Positions 1-8,779 of a DNA stretch of 64,000 bases are shown here, piece by piece (position 1 is the stretch's first letter; each line of letters begins with the position of its first letter). Made by a program: the position numbers and the translations under genes. The notes below the pieces were generated by a model. The model saw only the letters and a list, made by a program, of their open reading frames with translations, had not been told where the DNA came from and did no database searches. Source of the DNA: SAR324 cluster bacterium (GTDB lineage: Bacteria > SAR324 > XYD2-FULL-50-16); assembly GCA_028282885.1 (NCBI GenBank), contig JANQGX010000038.1, positions 62,001-126,000 of the forward strand, written 5' to 3'.

Positions 1-219
1 TCCAACAAGATAAATCGAATGATGAAACCAGGGGATGTAGGCTCGGTTTCGTTGCCGATTATTTTATGTCTCAAACCGCTACTTGACGTTTTACCTCGCT
101 TTTAAGGATGACATATCACAAGTTCACGTCACCCTTTAAAGCTCATGGATTGAGTCGAAGCAGTGATGAATTAATACAAAAGAGTCGTGGAATGGGAAAT
201 TCGTGAGGGAAATGCTGAA
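1..219. other. Window edge, no confident gene
   Basis: The first 105 bases are open in frame 1 on the plus strand and end at a TAA at 103-105. This could be the last 34 codons of a gene entering from the left, but the translation (which includes MMKPGDVGSVSLP) resembles no family I know. Nothing else is seen before the stop of the MFS gene at 220. No terminator hairpin with a T run is visible. Confidence 0.25.
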
Positions 220-1440
220 TCAGACCTGTTGTGCCACAGGTGCTTCTTTTACACGAAACAACCGGAGCAGAAACAGACAGCAGATCATCAGGCAGATACC
301 GGAAATGGAGAGTAGAGATCCGATGGAGAAACGATCCAAGAGGAAACCGTAAGTCAGCATGGCCAACGGAAGGGAAACATCGCCAATCGAGAATGCTACC
401 CCAAAAACTCTGCCGGCAAAGGCGTTGGGAACCTGCAATTGCACCAGGGTTCGAAAGCTGGTCACAGCCGTAATAAGGAAACCACCGTAAAGAAAGAAGA
501 GAGGTAAATGATAGGTCGGCTGATTAAACCCGGCTATCATCAGAACTCCGATAACGAGATTTACACTTCCAATCAGAAACACGGATCCGAACAGAGCCGG
601 GACTTCCCTCTTGTTTAACAACCCGGCCAAACCAAACAGCGATGAAATGGCAACCATCCCAACACCATAGGCTGTTTGAAGATATCCCAGGTTTTTTGCT
701 CCGTTTCCGGTGAGTTCAAGCGCCAGCACCGGGGTGATGGTTTGAAAGGATCCAACAAAAAAATGAATGATGGCGATTGAGATAATCAGGATAATCAGCG
801 TTCTCTTATTGGCAATAAATTCCAGTCCTTCTTTAATGTCCATCAGCAAACTCTGTGATTTCTCCCGTTTTTCGGCAGCGGGAAGGGTAAGAAAAAGTTC
901 GAAAAATGCGGATATCAAAAAAGAGAGTGCGTTGAACAGAAAAACAAAAAAGTAACCGAAAGCAACCACCGACAGTCCCCCCAGGACAGGTCCCAACACT
1001 GTTGATGATCCCCTGACAAGCTGGGTCAGGGAGTTGGCCCGGGTCAGGTTCTCCTCCTCTACAATTTGAGGTATGACTGCCGGTATGGCGGGGTTGAAAA
1101 ACGCCGCATTGATGGACAGCAAAACCTGGGCGGCAATAATCATGGTGATACTGAGACTGTCCAGCCACACCATCGCGGCCAGAAACAATACGATCAGACC
1201 TCTCAGAAAATCAGTTCCCACGATAATCCATTTGCGGTTGTACTTGTCAACAAAAGCGCCCGCGGCCAGACCGATAACTGTCTCGGGAAAGATCGTGGCA
1301 AAGAGTACCAGCCCCATTAAGGTGGCCGATCCGGTTGAGTCCAGAATCCAATAGGAGAGTGCCAGCAGATAAAACCGGTCTCCCACTTGGGAAATCAATT
1401 GACCGCTCAACAGAATTGACAGGTTTTTTTTCGTTTTCAT
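220..1440 (-). CDS. MFS transporter, DHA3/macrolide-efflux-like
   Basis: A 406-residue polytopic inner-membrane protein with about twelve hydrophobic segments, the usual length for the major facilitator superfamily. The start MKTKKNLSILLSGQLISQVG and the loop GAFVDKYNRKWIIVGTDFLR (after TM2, the MFS motif A position) match the DHA3 group, which includes MefA-type and enterobactin exporters. The role is probably proton-driven export of a small molecule, but the substrate cannot be read from sequence. The start is set by an AAGGA six bases before the ATG. It lies 22 bases downstream of a small co-directional gene, so the two are probably one transcript. Confidence 0.8.
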   Translation of the reverse strand: MKTKKNLSILLSGQLISQVGDRFYLLALSYWILDSTGSATLMGLVLFATIFPETVIGLAAGAFVDKYNRKWIIVGTDFLRGLIVLFLAAMVWLDSLSITMIIAAQVLLSINAAFFNPAIPAVIPQIVEEENLTRANSLTQLVRGSSTVLGPVLGGLSVVAFGYFFVFLFNALSFLISAFFELFLTLPAAEKREKSQSLLMDIKEGLEFIANKRTLIILIISIAIIHFFVGSFQTITPVLALELTGNGAKNLGYLQTAYGVGMVAISSLFGLAGLLNKREVPALFGSVFLIGSVNLVIGVLMIAGFNQPTYHLPLFFLYGGFLITAVTSFRTLVQLQVPNAFAGRVFGVAFSIGDVSLPLAMLTYGFLLDRFSIGSLLSISGICLMICCLFLLRLFRVKEAPVAQQV

Positions 1441-1462
1441 GTATGATCCTTCAATTTAACGT

Positions 1463-1714
1463 TCACTGCTCCACCAATTTATGGCTGTGTGAAGCATCGA
1501 GATCCAACTCATAAATCTTTCTCATTTCCACAATTTTTTTCAGTGTTTTTTCACTGAAGGGGGCTTTGCCTTCAAATGAGTGCAAAACAATTCCTTCAAT
1601 CAAATCCCCCAGGGATATTTCAAGATACTCTGCCAAGGCCTTGAGTACCTTTACCATCCGTTTCTCTATCCTCATCCCTGTTTGAATTCGTTCCACCTTT
1701 ATCGACTCCGCCAT
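1463..1714 (-). CDS. Small hypothetical protein, possibly ribbon-helix-helix
   Basis: An 83-residue charged, mostly helical protein with no membrane segment. Residues 13-45 (a basic strand followed by VLKALAEYLEISLGDLIEG) have the shape of an Arc/MetJ-type ribbon-helix-helix DNA-binding unit, but I do not recognise a named family. A good ribosome site (AAAGGA, six bases before the ATG) supports it as a real gene. It precedes the MFS gene by 22 bases on the same strand, so it could be a local regulator of the exporter. That role is inference from position. The AT-rich stretch at about 1740-1790 is the likely promoter zone. Confidence 0.6.
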   Translation of the reverse strand: MAESIKVERIQTGMRIEKRMVKVLKALAEYLEISLGDLIEGIVLHSFEGKAPFSEKTLKKIVEMRKIYELDLDASHSHKLVEQ

Positions 1715-1961
1715 ATCTGTTCCTTTGTTAAAATAGCTGTTTCCCTGGATAATAATTTACCTTGTTATAATATTATTATGATACATTGGTAACGTCCAGT
1801 CAACCAAATTCATTCTCTTTCAGAATTGGATTGTCGAGATATTGACGGCTTGATTATCGGAAGCTATAAATCAGGATTATGAAGATACATCTCGACGGTC
1901 TGTAGAAACTTGACTGACCGTGAGCTTTGCAATTGAAACAACCAACCAACAGGCAGGCAAC

Positions 1962-2444
1962 ATGACAACCATCAAGGACAAACGCTTTCAAAAGGATTTT
2001 ATTGTATCCTGGTCGGAACTTCATCGAGACGCCAAGGCTCTCGCCTGGCGTTTACTGGACCAGGGACCCTGGAAAGGGATTATAGCCATTACCAGGGGAG
2101 GTCTGGTCCCTGCTGCCATAGTGGCCAGAGAGTTGGAAGTTCGGCTGGTGGATACCATCTGTGTGAATACCTATGATGAACAGGCCCAAGGCAAGCCTGA
2201 TATCCTCAAGGGTTTTACCGGAGACAGTAGTGGTTTTCTGTTGATTGATGATTTGGTGGACACGGGGGCAACGGCAAAGATTGTGCGTGATCTGGTACCA
2301 AAAGCTCATTTTGCTACCGTTTACGCCAAACCCGCAGGACGACCCTTGGTTGATACCTTTATCACTGAGGTGAGCCAGGATACCTGGATCAGGTTTCCCT
2401 GGGATATGGAGCTCGGCTACTCACAACCGATTGCCATTCGTTAG
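1962..2444 (+). CDS. gpt: Xanthine-guanine phosphoribosyltransferase
   Basis: Purine salvage: transfers the phosphoribosyl group of PRPP to xanthine, guanine or hypoxanthine in the cytoplasm. It closely follows E. coli Gpt throughout: [20 protein letters not shown] near the start, the PRPP-binding loop [13 protein letters not shown] in the middle, and [13 protein letters not shown] followed by [10 protein letters not shown] near the end. From the ATG at 1962 it is 160 residues, close to the 152 of E. coli Gpt. A GTG at 1920 would add 14 residues not seen in the family, so the ATG is preferred. The stop overlaps the stop of the convergent TPR gene by four bases. Confidence 0.92.
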   Translation: MTTIKDKRFQKDFIVSWSELHRDAKALAWRLLDQGPWKGIIAITRGGLVPAAIVARELEVRLVDTICVNTYDEQAQGKPDILKGFTGDSSGFLLIDDLVDTGATAKIVRDLVPKAHFATVYAKPAGRPLVDTFITEVSQDTWIRFPWDMELGYSQPIAIR

Positions 2445-4249
2445 TCATCGCTGCTTGATTCATCCCTGGATGTGGCAGCATTCCATTGCTTAATCAGTTG
2501 CATCAGCGCCTGTTTCTGATTCAGTTTTTTATAGAGATAAGAGAGGTACATAAACACATCCTTTCCCGCACGAATTCTGAAGGCCTCGTTGAAATGGTTG
2601 ATGGCTTTCTGGAAATCATTATTTTGCATATTCCTGACGCCTGCCTTGACAAACTGTGACCTCAGGCGTTCCTTTTCCTCCTCTTTTTCTGTAGTTTCCA
2701 CTTCATGAAGCTCATTTTCCAGGGCGTATTCACGCTTATGATCCCCCTGGAGCTTGTAGGCCCTGGCGGCTGATTTAAGCAGTTCGGCAGGTCGGCTGAT
2801 TTCCAGCGCTTTTTCATAATGCTCACCCGCTTTGACAAACTCCCTTGCCTCAAAAAACTCGTCTGCCAGAAAAACATAATGATCCTGAATCACCTTGAGT
2901 TTTTCCCGGGCCGACTTGTCTTCGGGGTTCATCTTCTGAATCTCCTTAAACGGCTGAATGGCGTCGGAAAAACGGGAAAGACCTATCATGATCTCTCCGA
3001 TCTTCTGTAAAATACCAACGCTGTTGGTCTCCATAGCCGCCGCACGATACATGCCCAGCGCCTTTTTGAGTTCTCCTTCCCGATAAACCTCATCCGCTTT
3101 TTCCAGAATTTCCGAGAGATGGCAAGCTCCACCCAACTCAAGCAGACGATATGCTCCCTTGATCAGGAATACCAGGGACAGTAATCGATTTCCCGTCTGT
3201 TGATACAACAACCCCAGGTTAATGTTGATGTATCGATCGCCGGGATTGTCGGGAAGCAGATCCTTAAGACCGTTGATCGTTTCCTGGAAGTCACCGGACA
3301 GGGTATGACTCAAAGCGACGATCATATCCAGATAACGATATGAATATCCCTCTGCTTTTAGTCGGAAAAAGCAGTCAATAGCCAGTTGCAGCTCTTCCGC
3401 CAATGGTGATGCGTCCGTAGGTGCCGATTTCCGGCCTTTGCCCTGGCTGTGTTTACGAAAGACAAATAGACCCAGGTTCAGAACATCCCAGAGAAAACGA
3501 TCCTTTTCCCCATGGGATAACTTTTTCCAATCCTGACCAAGGGCATCTTTCAGCAATTGCGGCACATTGGGTTTCTTCTGTCCCTCTTCGATCGTTTTGC
3601 TGATCTTCTCCTTGATACGCCCCATGAGCAGATCCATTTTCTCCAGATCAGGCTCTTCCTGGGTTAATGTCTTTTTCAGAATCAGTTCCTGGAGGCGATC
3701 CACCTTCCCGAAATAGTTCTTCATATTCAGCATTTCGGTAAGATGGTTGATGATCCCGGGATCCTTGGGATAGGTTGACATGGGAATCAGGTAGGTTCCA
3801 AAATCGATATAGTTCTCCAGCAGCCCTTTCAGACCGGAATCGTAGAGTGGCACCTTGGCCATGCTTGCAGCCAAACTGTAGAGAGCAGTGTCGTCACTTT
3901 TATTGAGCCCTATTGCTTTCTTATAATACTCATTTGCCTTTTTAGACTCCCCCAGACGCCGATGAATATTTCCCATCAGGTTCGTCAGATTGTAGTCACC
4001 CTCCTTATACTTAATCAGTACCGATCCCAAAGTCAGGGATTCGGTGAGCTTTTTCTCCTGGTAGACCTCGTTAAGCTGCTCTTCCAGCAGCGGCAGGACG
4101 ACTTCCAAATCAACCTGAACAGCCGACTCCAGTTCCCTTACCGCCTGGCCGAAATGTTCATTTCCCAGGTGTTCCATGGCCTTCCAGAAATAATTCTCTG
4201 CCCTCCGGCTATTGTCCCCCTTGGATTTCTTATCGAAGATATCAAGCAT
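2441..4249 (-). CDS. Tetratricopeptide-repeat protein, cytoplasmic
   Basis: A 602-residue hydrophilic protein without signal peptide or membrane segment. It is almost entirely TPR-type helical repeats: pairs of about 34 residues with the pattern G-x-x-x-x-A, such as [18 protein letters not shown] near residue 95, [20 protein letters not shown] near 430, and [17 protein letters not shown] near the C-terminus. It is probably a protein-interaction scaffold; the partner is not indicated. It stands alone, convergent with gpt and separated from the PhzF gene by 338 bases, so it likely has its own promoter in the AT-rich region 4250-4400. Confidence 0.75.
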   Translation of the reverse strand: MLDIFDKKSKGDNSRRAENYFWKAMEHLGNEHFGQAVRELESAVQVDLEVVLPLLEEQLNEVYQEKKLTESLTLGSVLIKYKEGDYNLTNLMGNIHRRLGESKKANEYYKKAIGLNKSDDTALYSLAASMAKVPLYDSGLKGLLENYIDFGTYLIPMSTYPKDPGIINHLTEMLNMKNYFGKVDRLQELILKKTLTQEEPDLEKMDLLMGRIKEKISKTIEEGQKKPNVPQLLKDALGQDWKKLSHGEKDRFLWDVLNLGLFVFRKHSQGKGRKSAPTDASPLAEELQLAIDCFFRLKAEGYSYRYLDMIVALSHTLSGDFQETINGLKDLLPDNPGDRYININLGLLYQQTGNRLLSLVFLIKGAYRLLELGGACHLSEILEKADEVYREGELKKALGMYRAAAMETNSVGILQKIGEIMIGLSRFSDAIQPFKEIQKMNPEDKSAREKLKVIQDHYVFLADEFFEAREFVKAGEHYEKALEISRPAELLKSAARAYKLQGDHKREYALENELHEVETTEKEEEKERLRSQFVKAGVRNMQNNDFQKAINHFNEAFRIRAGKDVFMYLSYLYKKLNQKQALMQLIKQWNAATSRDESSSDD

Positions 4250-4397
4250 GGCTTAGCCCAGTTGTCGGTTTCACCAGTAACAAGCTTTTGTTATCATTAG
4301 ATTATTATCATATGAGAGTTACATAGATCTTCAGTATATAAAATCAGGATAACAATGTCTTGGTCTTAATTTTGACTAGTAACCAAACTTCAAAAGC

Positions 4398-4538
4398 TTA
4401 GAAGCGATCGTGCAAATGAATCGCATGTAAATGATTTGATCCGATGAAACCGGCACCAATGAGATTTATCCCTAACGGCAGATTAACAGAGAATTCTTCG
4501 TGGAGGTTGTGGTTGAACGGAAAGAAGCCGGAGTCCAT
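4398..4538 (-). pseudogene. Possible remnant of an NAD(P)-dependent dehydrogenase N-terminus
   Basis: The 338-base gap 4250-4587 contains a 46-codon minus-strand frame (ATG at 4538, TAA at 4398-4400). Its middle reads GINLIGAGFIGSNHLHAI, which resembles the start of Gfo/Idh/MocA oxidoreductases (a G-x-G-x-x-G Rossmann loop followed by NH). The 22 residues before it do not fit a normal N-terminus of that family, and the frame closes soon after. It reads as a decayed fragment or a chance match. There is no ribosome site. The rest of the gap is AT-rich and probably holds the promoter of the TPR gene. Confidence 0.25.
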
Positions 4539-4587
4539 TCATCTGAATCGCTGGATTTGGCAAGTCAAGGGTCAATGCCCCGGTTCC

Positions 4588-5379
4588 TTATATCAAAAGG
4601 CTTCCTTTGATGATGGTGACGGCCTGTCCCCCGAGAATAACTCGGTTGCCGTCTACACGAACGGTGAGTCTTCCTCCACGCGGAGAAGCTTGGTAGGCTT
4701 TGAGTTCCTCTTTCTGCAGGCGCTTGCTCCAGTATGTGGCAAGACAACAATGGCTGGAACCCGTCACCGGATCTTCATTGACACCAACCCAAGGTGCAAA
4801 ACAGCGGGAAACAAAATCGTATTCCGCAGACTCCGATTTGGCCGTAATGACCACGGCCCGTTCGTCCAGTTGTTTTAGTTTGGCATAGTCCGGCTCCAGC
4901 CCGCGGACAATCGCCTCGGTTTCCACCTCGATCAACTGTTTCTCTCCAAACTTTCCTACATAAAGAGGAGTGATCCGGAATGCTGACAGGAGTTCGGGGG
5001 AGAAGTTCTCCGGCCGGGCGTAGAGAGCGGGAAATCCCATCTCGATTACCCCCCCTTTCCACTCGGCGGTCAACTCACCGCTTCTGGTTTGAAAAGCAAT
5101 CGATTCGGATTCCTGCAATATCCCCTCCTCCCAGATGATATGGGCCCCTGCCAATGTCGCATGACCACAGAGATCCACCTCGATCTTAGGCGTGAACCAG
5201 CGCAATGAAAACCCGTTTTCCTGTCTGAGGATAAATGCCGTTTCGGAAAGGTTCATTTCAAAGGCGATCTGCTGCATCCATTGGTCCTCCCTGGGTTCAG
5301 ACAGCATACAAACGCAAGCCGGATTCCCTGTGAAAGGGGTATCGGTAAACGCATCAATGAAATAGAAATCGGTTTTCAT
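4588..5379 (-). CDS. PhzF-family isomerase/epimerase
   Basis: A 263-residue cytoplasmic protein of the PhzF phenazine-biosynthesis-like family, which has a diaminopimelate-epimerase fold. Diagnostic segments are DAFTDTPFTGNPACV at the N-terminus, EMNLSETAF with the family's catalytic glutamate, DLCGHATLA, and EDPVTGSSHCCLATYW in the second lobe. The substrate of most members is unknown, and no phenazine genes lie nearby. The ATG at 5379 is chosen because family members begin within a few residues of the FYFIDAF strand; upstream TTG and ATG codons would add up to nine residues. The gene is downstream of tpx on the same strand, after a 230-base gap with a hairpin. Confidence 0.85.
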   Translation of the reverse strand: MKTDFYFIDAFTDTPFTGNPACVCMLSEPREDQWMQQIAFEMNLSETAFILRQENGFSLRWFTPKIEVDLCGHATLAGAHIIWEEGILQESESIAFQTRSGELTAEWKGGVIEMGFPALYARPENFSPELLSAFRITPLYVGKFGEKQLIEVETEAIVRGLEPDYAKLKQLDERAVVITAKSESAEYDFVSRCFAPWVGVNEDPVTGSSHCCLATYWSKRLQKEELKAYQASPRGGRLTVRVDGNRVILGGQAVTIIKGSLLI

Positions 5380-5563
5380 GGCATGGATCGGCATCTGGGT
5401 TATCAAACAGGAATCGGGGTTTTGTCGCTAACAATTGTGGCAAGTGCAGTATAGGGATGATTTTTGATTCTTTCAAGGGCACCCGTCGAATCGGAATGGT
5501 CGGAAAACATGTGTCTTTCTTGGAGCCGACAACCTGTCTGAAGAATCGGGCACGGTTTACCAT

Positions 5564-5585
5564 CGGGAGATAAGTTCATCTCCCG
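5564..5585 (-). terminator. Hairpin downstream of tpx, terminator-like
   Basis: A perfect 8-bp inverted repeat, CGGGAGAT and ATCTCCCG, with a 6-base loop, 25 bases past the tpx stop. No T run follows on the minus strand, so it is at best a weak intrinsic terminator or an RNA 3'-end stabiliser. Confidence 0.35.
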
Positions 5586-5609
5586 CGGCTGGCAGGATTG
5601 TATACGGAA

Positions 5610-6116
5610 CTAAGCAGTGGGTATGGCCCTTAGGGCGGAATCATAATCAGGTTCTTGGGTGATTTCCGGAACCTGTTCGTTGTAAACCACCTCGCCATCC
5701 TTATTCACAATCACAATGGCACGGGAAAGAAGGCCTGTCATCGGACCGTTCTTGACGGTCACTCCATAGTCGACCCCAAATTCGGATGACCTGAAAACCG
5801 AAAGAGAAACAACATCCTTCAGACCTTCAGTCTCACAGAATCGATTGTGGGCAAATGGCAGGTCGGCAGAGACCGACAACACAACTGTATTGCTCAGACT
5901 GGATGCTTCCTGGTTAAATCTCCTGACGGAAGCCGCACAAACGGCTGTGTCCAGGCTTGGGAAAATATTCAGAACCACGTTCTTTCCGGCTAAATCACTT
6001 AATTTGACATCACCCAGGTCGGTTCCGGTCAGGGTGAAATCCGGAGCTTTGGAGCCGGGTGCCGGAAGGGTTCCCACGGTTTCGATCGGATTTCCTTTCA
6101 ATGTAATTTGTGCCAT
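5610..6116 (-). CDS. tpx: Thiol peroxidase (2-Cys peroxiredoxin, Tpx)
   Basis: Reduces hydrogen and alkyl peroxides with electrons from thioredoxin. At 168 residues it matches the family length. The peroxidatic cysteine is C60 in FPSLDTAVCAASVR and the resolving cysteine is C94 in NRFCETEGLK, the same spacing as E. coli Tpx (C61/C95). The start MAQITLKGNPIETVG is typical and is preceded by AAAGGAG, eight bases before the ATG. It is a monocistronic gene by spacing, lying between the Fe-S operon upstream (169-base gap) and the PhzF gene. No regulator site is evident. Confidence 0.93.
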   Translation of the reverse strand: MAQITLKGNPIETVGTLPAPGSKAPDFTLTGTDLGDVKLSDLAGKNVVLNIFPSLDTAVCAASVRRFNQEASSLSNTVVLSVSADLPFAHNRFCETEGLKDVVSLSVFRSSEFGVDYGVTVKNGPMTGLLSRAIVIVNKDGEVVYNEQVPEITQEPDYDSALRAIPTA

Positions 6117-6285
6117 CTTTCTTCTCCTTTACGAATGAATAACTGAGACCAACTTCAGTTTAAAAGAAGGGATTCGCTAAGATCCCTCAAAAAAAATCGC
6201 CTGAAACAGAAACAACATTAACATTTGAAATTTATTTTCATTCTGCAGAAAGAATGCCAGAAATCACTGGACAACAAAAGGATGT

Positions 6286-7461
6286 TTACATCATGTCGTC
6301 CTGGGTATCGGCGATAACCCGATCCAATTTGCGAACCAGAGAGGGGGGAAGCCCCTCGATATCGACATTGAGAAACCCCCTGACGATAGTGGATATCGCT
6401 TCGTCCTCATCAAGCCCCCTGGCCATTAGGTATTCTATTTCACGTTGATCTATCTTACCTACAGCAGCTTCGTGAGACATTTCCACATTCGGGGCATGGG
6501 CTTCGAGTTCCGGAATAGCGTGCAGCAGACCATCGTTCAGAATGAGTCCCTTGCACTCCAGATGCCCTCTTACACCGGGTACATTACCGATAATACTTCC
6601 CCTGGCAATGATATTGCCCCCGGTGGTAATAGCCCTGGAAATAATCTCCGCCCTGGCATTTTCAGCTCCCAGGACAACCACGGAACCGGTATCCATGTCC
6701 GTTCCCCCTGCGGCAACCAGAACGCTGTTAAAACGGGCAATGGAATCTTTTCCATCCAGATAAGTGATCGGATTCATCTGCAGGGATCCAACCGGCTTCA
6801 TGGAGATATAGTTGGATATGTAAACTCCTCCCTCATCCACGTGGGTTACGGTGCGGGGCCGCACAAAGATTTTCTCTCCCCAGTCGTGCACCATGGTGTA
6901 TTTGAGGGTTGCGCCTTTTTTTACATAAAACTCCGATACACCAATATGCAATCCTCTCTCGGCATGACGTGCAGTGGAACAACCGGCGATAACATGGAGT
7001 TCGGCACCTTCCTCGACGATCACAATATTGTGGACATTCTGTGCAAATCCCTCCTTGGAAATATGGAGACAGGTTTGCACCGGTCTCTTACTGACAACCC
7101 CTTTTTCAGCGCGGATAAAAAAACCCTCTCCCGGACTTTCACTGGCTTGTTGTGTGTAAATATCCTTTTCCGGAGAGATATCCTTCCACATATAATCCTT
7201 TAACCAGTCATACTTATCCATGGCCTCGGTAATTTTCAGAACTTCGATCCCTTCCTGTTTCGATTTACAGTGTACCACCGAGAGATCCTTGAGAATAAAA
7301 GTAGCCGATCGATTGCTGTCATCCGTTTCTACGCCAACATTCTCAAACTCGGCGGTATCGGAACCATCGATCTGCGCAAGGTCTTCAATGTAGTCGTGGC
7401 TTTCTGCCTCAGTACTGAAATCTTTCGGATTTACTTCACCATTACTGTCTAATTTGTACAT
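6286..7461 (-). CDS. sufB: Fe-S cluster scaffold, SufB/SufD family (SmsB-like)
   Basis: A scaffold for Fe-S cluster assembly that works with the SufC ATPase. It is 391 residues from the ATG at 7461, shorter than typical SufB (about 480-495). The C-terminal SufB core is clear: VRGHLECKGLIL carries the conserved cysteine (C303) and VEMSHEAAVGKI the His-Glu pair (H330, E331) linked to cluster assembly. The chosen ATG has AGGAG eight bases upstream, inside the end of sufC; a GTG three codons earlier would sit directly on that site. The gene overlaps sufC by 13 bases. No sufD, sufS, sufU or sufE is adjacent, which is the arrangement called the SUF-like minimal system. Confidence 0.88.
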   Translation of the reverse strand: MYKLDSNGEVNPKDFSTEAESHDYIEDLAQIDGSDTAEFENVGVETDDSNRSATFILKDLSVVHCKSKQEGIEVLKITEAMDKYDWLKDYMWKDISPEKDIYTQQASESPGEGFFIRAEKGVVSKRPVQTCLHISKEGFAQNVHNIVIVEEGAELHVIAGCSTARHAERGLHIGVSEFYVKKGATLKYTMVHDWGEKIFVRPRTVTHVDEGGVYISNYISMKPVGSLQMNPITYLDGKDSIARFNSVLVAAGGTDMDTGSVVVLGAENARAEIISRAITTGGNIIARGSIIGNVPGVRGHLECKGLILNDGLLHAIPELEAHAPNVEMSHEAAVGKIDQREIEYLMARGLDEDEAISTIVRGFLNVDIEGLPPSLVRKLDRVIADTQDDMM

Positions 7462-8207
7462 GTCATACACTCCTGATAACCATATTCTCTAATCCACTTC
7501 AGGATTTCCCTGGCGTTCTGTGAGCATTGCATCACACCATTGTTGAGAACCTGTCCGCGGTCTGCCGTAATATAATCCAGAATATGCCCTGTATGGGTGA
7601 TCACCAGGGCTGATTTGCTGCGTTTTTGCATCATTCCTTTGTGAACATCGCTCCCCGATCTTTTAACACCACGGTTGAGCAGGGCATTGATAGACTCTCC
7701 CAGCAGAGCGATGTTTTCCAGATCTACACCGGATTCCGGCTCATCCAGTAAAACCAGATCGGGTTGCTGAGCGGACAATTGCAGTAGCTCAGATCGCTTA
7801 ATTTCGCCGCCGGAGAGATTGGCATTGACGTCACGCTCCAGAAAGGATGACAGATTCACCTGTTCAGCCAGATGATCGACATTTGCCTCCCGGTCACTGG
7901 AACAGATCTCTACCATTTTTCTCAGGGATAATCCGTTAATTGTGGGCGGTCTTTGAAATGAGACACCTATACCGAGACGTGCCCGTTCGTGAATCGGCAG
8001 GTAGGTAATATCTTCTCCCTTGAAAGTGATCCGTCCCCTGGTTACCTTATAGTTGCTATAGCCCATGATGGTGAGCATCAGGCTGGTTTTTCCCGAGCCG
8101 TTGGGCCCGAAAAGGATGTGGGTTTCACCGGCGGGAATGTGAAGATTGACATTCTGAAGCACAGCCTTGCCGCCGATTTCCACTCTAAGATCTTCGATTC
8201 TTAACAT
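7449..8207 (-). CDS. sufC: Fe-S cluster assembly ATPase SufC
   Basis: A soluble ABC-type ATPase that powers conformational change of the SufB scaffold. It is 252 residues, the normal SufC length. Walker A is GPNGSGKT (residues 34-41), the signature is LSGGEIKR, and Walker B is LVLLDEPESGVDL, whose continuation ESGVD is typical of SufC. The frame is open to an ATG at 8327, but the family start MLRIEDLRVEIGG and an AAGGA nine bases before 8207 fix the start there. The extra 40 codons overlap the folded leader described separately. It is first gene of a two-gene operon with sufB. Confidence 0.92.
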   Translation of the reverse strand: MLRIEDLRVEIGGKAVLQNVNLHIPAGETHILFGPNGSGKTSLMLTIMGYSNYKVTRGRITFKGEDITYLPIHERARLGIGVSFQRPPTINGLSLRKMVEICSSDREANVDHLAEQVNLSSFLERDVNANLSGGEIKRSELLQLSAQQPDLVLLDEPESGVDLENIALLGESINALLNRGVKRSGSDVHKGMMQKRSKSALVITHTGHILDYITADRGQVLNNGVMQCSQNAREILKWIREYGYQECMTCTN

Positions 8208-8233
8208 TGTCAACAGTCCTTCAAGGATGTTTA

Positions 8234-8299
8234 CCGGCTTTTTGATCTGCTCCCTTACGGAGCAGCACCAGCGACCTGCCACAGGTGTTGGTCTGCCGG
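8234..8299 (-). promoter_or_regulatory. Candidate structured 5' leader of sufC (three-stem junction)
   Basis: In the transcribed (minus) strand, three helices can form. A closing stem pairs CCGGC (8299-8295) with GCCGG (8238-8234). Hairpin two is ACCTG-TGG-CAGGT (8286-8274). Hairpin three is CTGCTCC-GTAAG-GGAGCAG (8265-8247). The element ends 26 bases before the sufC ATG and does not mask its ribosome site. It matches no riboswitch consensus that I know. It could be a cis-regulatory RNA, a protein-binding leader or chance. All stems are seen directly; function is inference. Confidence 0.35.
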
Positions 8300-8459
8300 A
8301 TAATTCTGTTTCATTACTATTGTTCACTCAGAAACCTGCCGCAATCTTTTCCGGGTGTGAACAGACGGAAGCTATACTTCCAGTCACGGCTTTTCTTAAT
8401 TACGGAAAACTCTGCATCTTTCACGTTGTGAGGATCGCCAAAGGTTGGATATGTGAACA

Positions 8460-8488
8460 TCTATAAATTTTCAATAGTAATTTGACAA
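8460..8488 (-). promoter_or_regulatory. Candidate sigma-70 promoter of sufCB
   Basis: On the minus strand TTGTCA (five of six to the -35 consensus) is followed after exactly 17 bases by TATAGA (four of six to the -10 consensus). Transcription would start near 8453 and run through the folded leader into sufC, giving a leader of about 245 bases. Confidence 0.45.
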
Positions 8489-8657
8489 ATCACAACCCGT
8501 TTTTCGGGAATTAATTGATCTGAATGAAGTGGGTCTTGGAATGTGTCTGTCTCATTTATTCGAGACAGTATTGTACCACAAAGGTTATCTGGAGAACTGG
8601 AAAAGAACCCTTGACGAGATGATCCGGATTCTTGAGAAGCAGTTTGGCGATTGTTAA
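8481..8657 (+). pseudogene. Coding-like fragment without a convincing start
   Basis: A 58-codon plus-strand frame between a TAA and the TAA at 8655-8657 gives a very protein-like, amphipathic peptide. Segments include PVFRELIDLNEVGLG, SHLFETVLYHKGYLENW and TLDEMIRILEKQFG. The only starts inside are GTG at 8529 and ATG at 8541, with poor ribosome sites, so it looks like the 3' end of a decayed gene. The C-terminal helix pattern would suit a TetR-type regulator, but I cannot name the family. It overlaps the opposite-strand sufC promoter. The rest of the 8208-8779 gap holds the sufC leader and, near 8496-8508, a CCCG-T5-CGGG hairpin. Confidence 0.35.
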
Positions 8658-8779
8658 CGCCATCTCCCGGATTTGGTTGCCAGCAAAAGAGTCAACTATC
8701 GGGCCGTCTGATAGAACAGAATCCTCTCCTGTTCTGCCTGCCCTTTTGGATGTTTGAGTAGGCGGAACCAAACTTCGGG

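Noticed and set aside
4444..4878. 144-codon plus-strand frame across the gap and the end of the PhzF gene
   Set aside because: Most of it is antisense to PhzF coding sequence and the remainder has no family match or ribosome site.
6445..7203. 252-codon plus-strand frame opposite sufB
   Set aside because: Antisense shadow; the sufB frame carries the conserved Cys and His-Glu residues.
8207..8327. N-terminal extension of sufC to the ATG at 8327
   Set aside because: SufC proteins begin at the MLRIEDL strand, a good ribosome site precedes 8207, and the extra 40 codons coincide with the folded leader.
8556..8771. 71-codon minus-strand frame downstream of the dehydratase gene
   Set aside because: Unremarkable composition and no ribosome site; the plus-strand frame over the same bases is much more protein-like.
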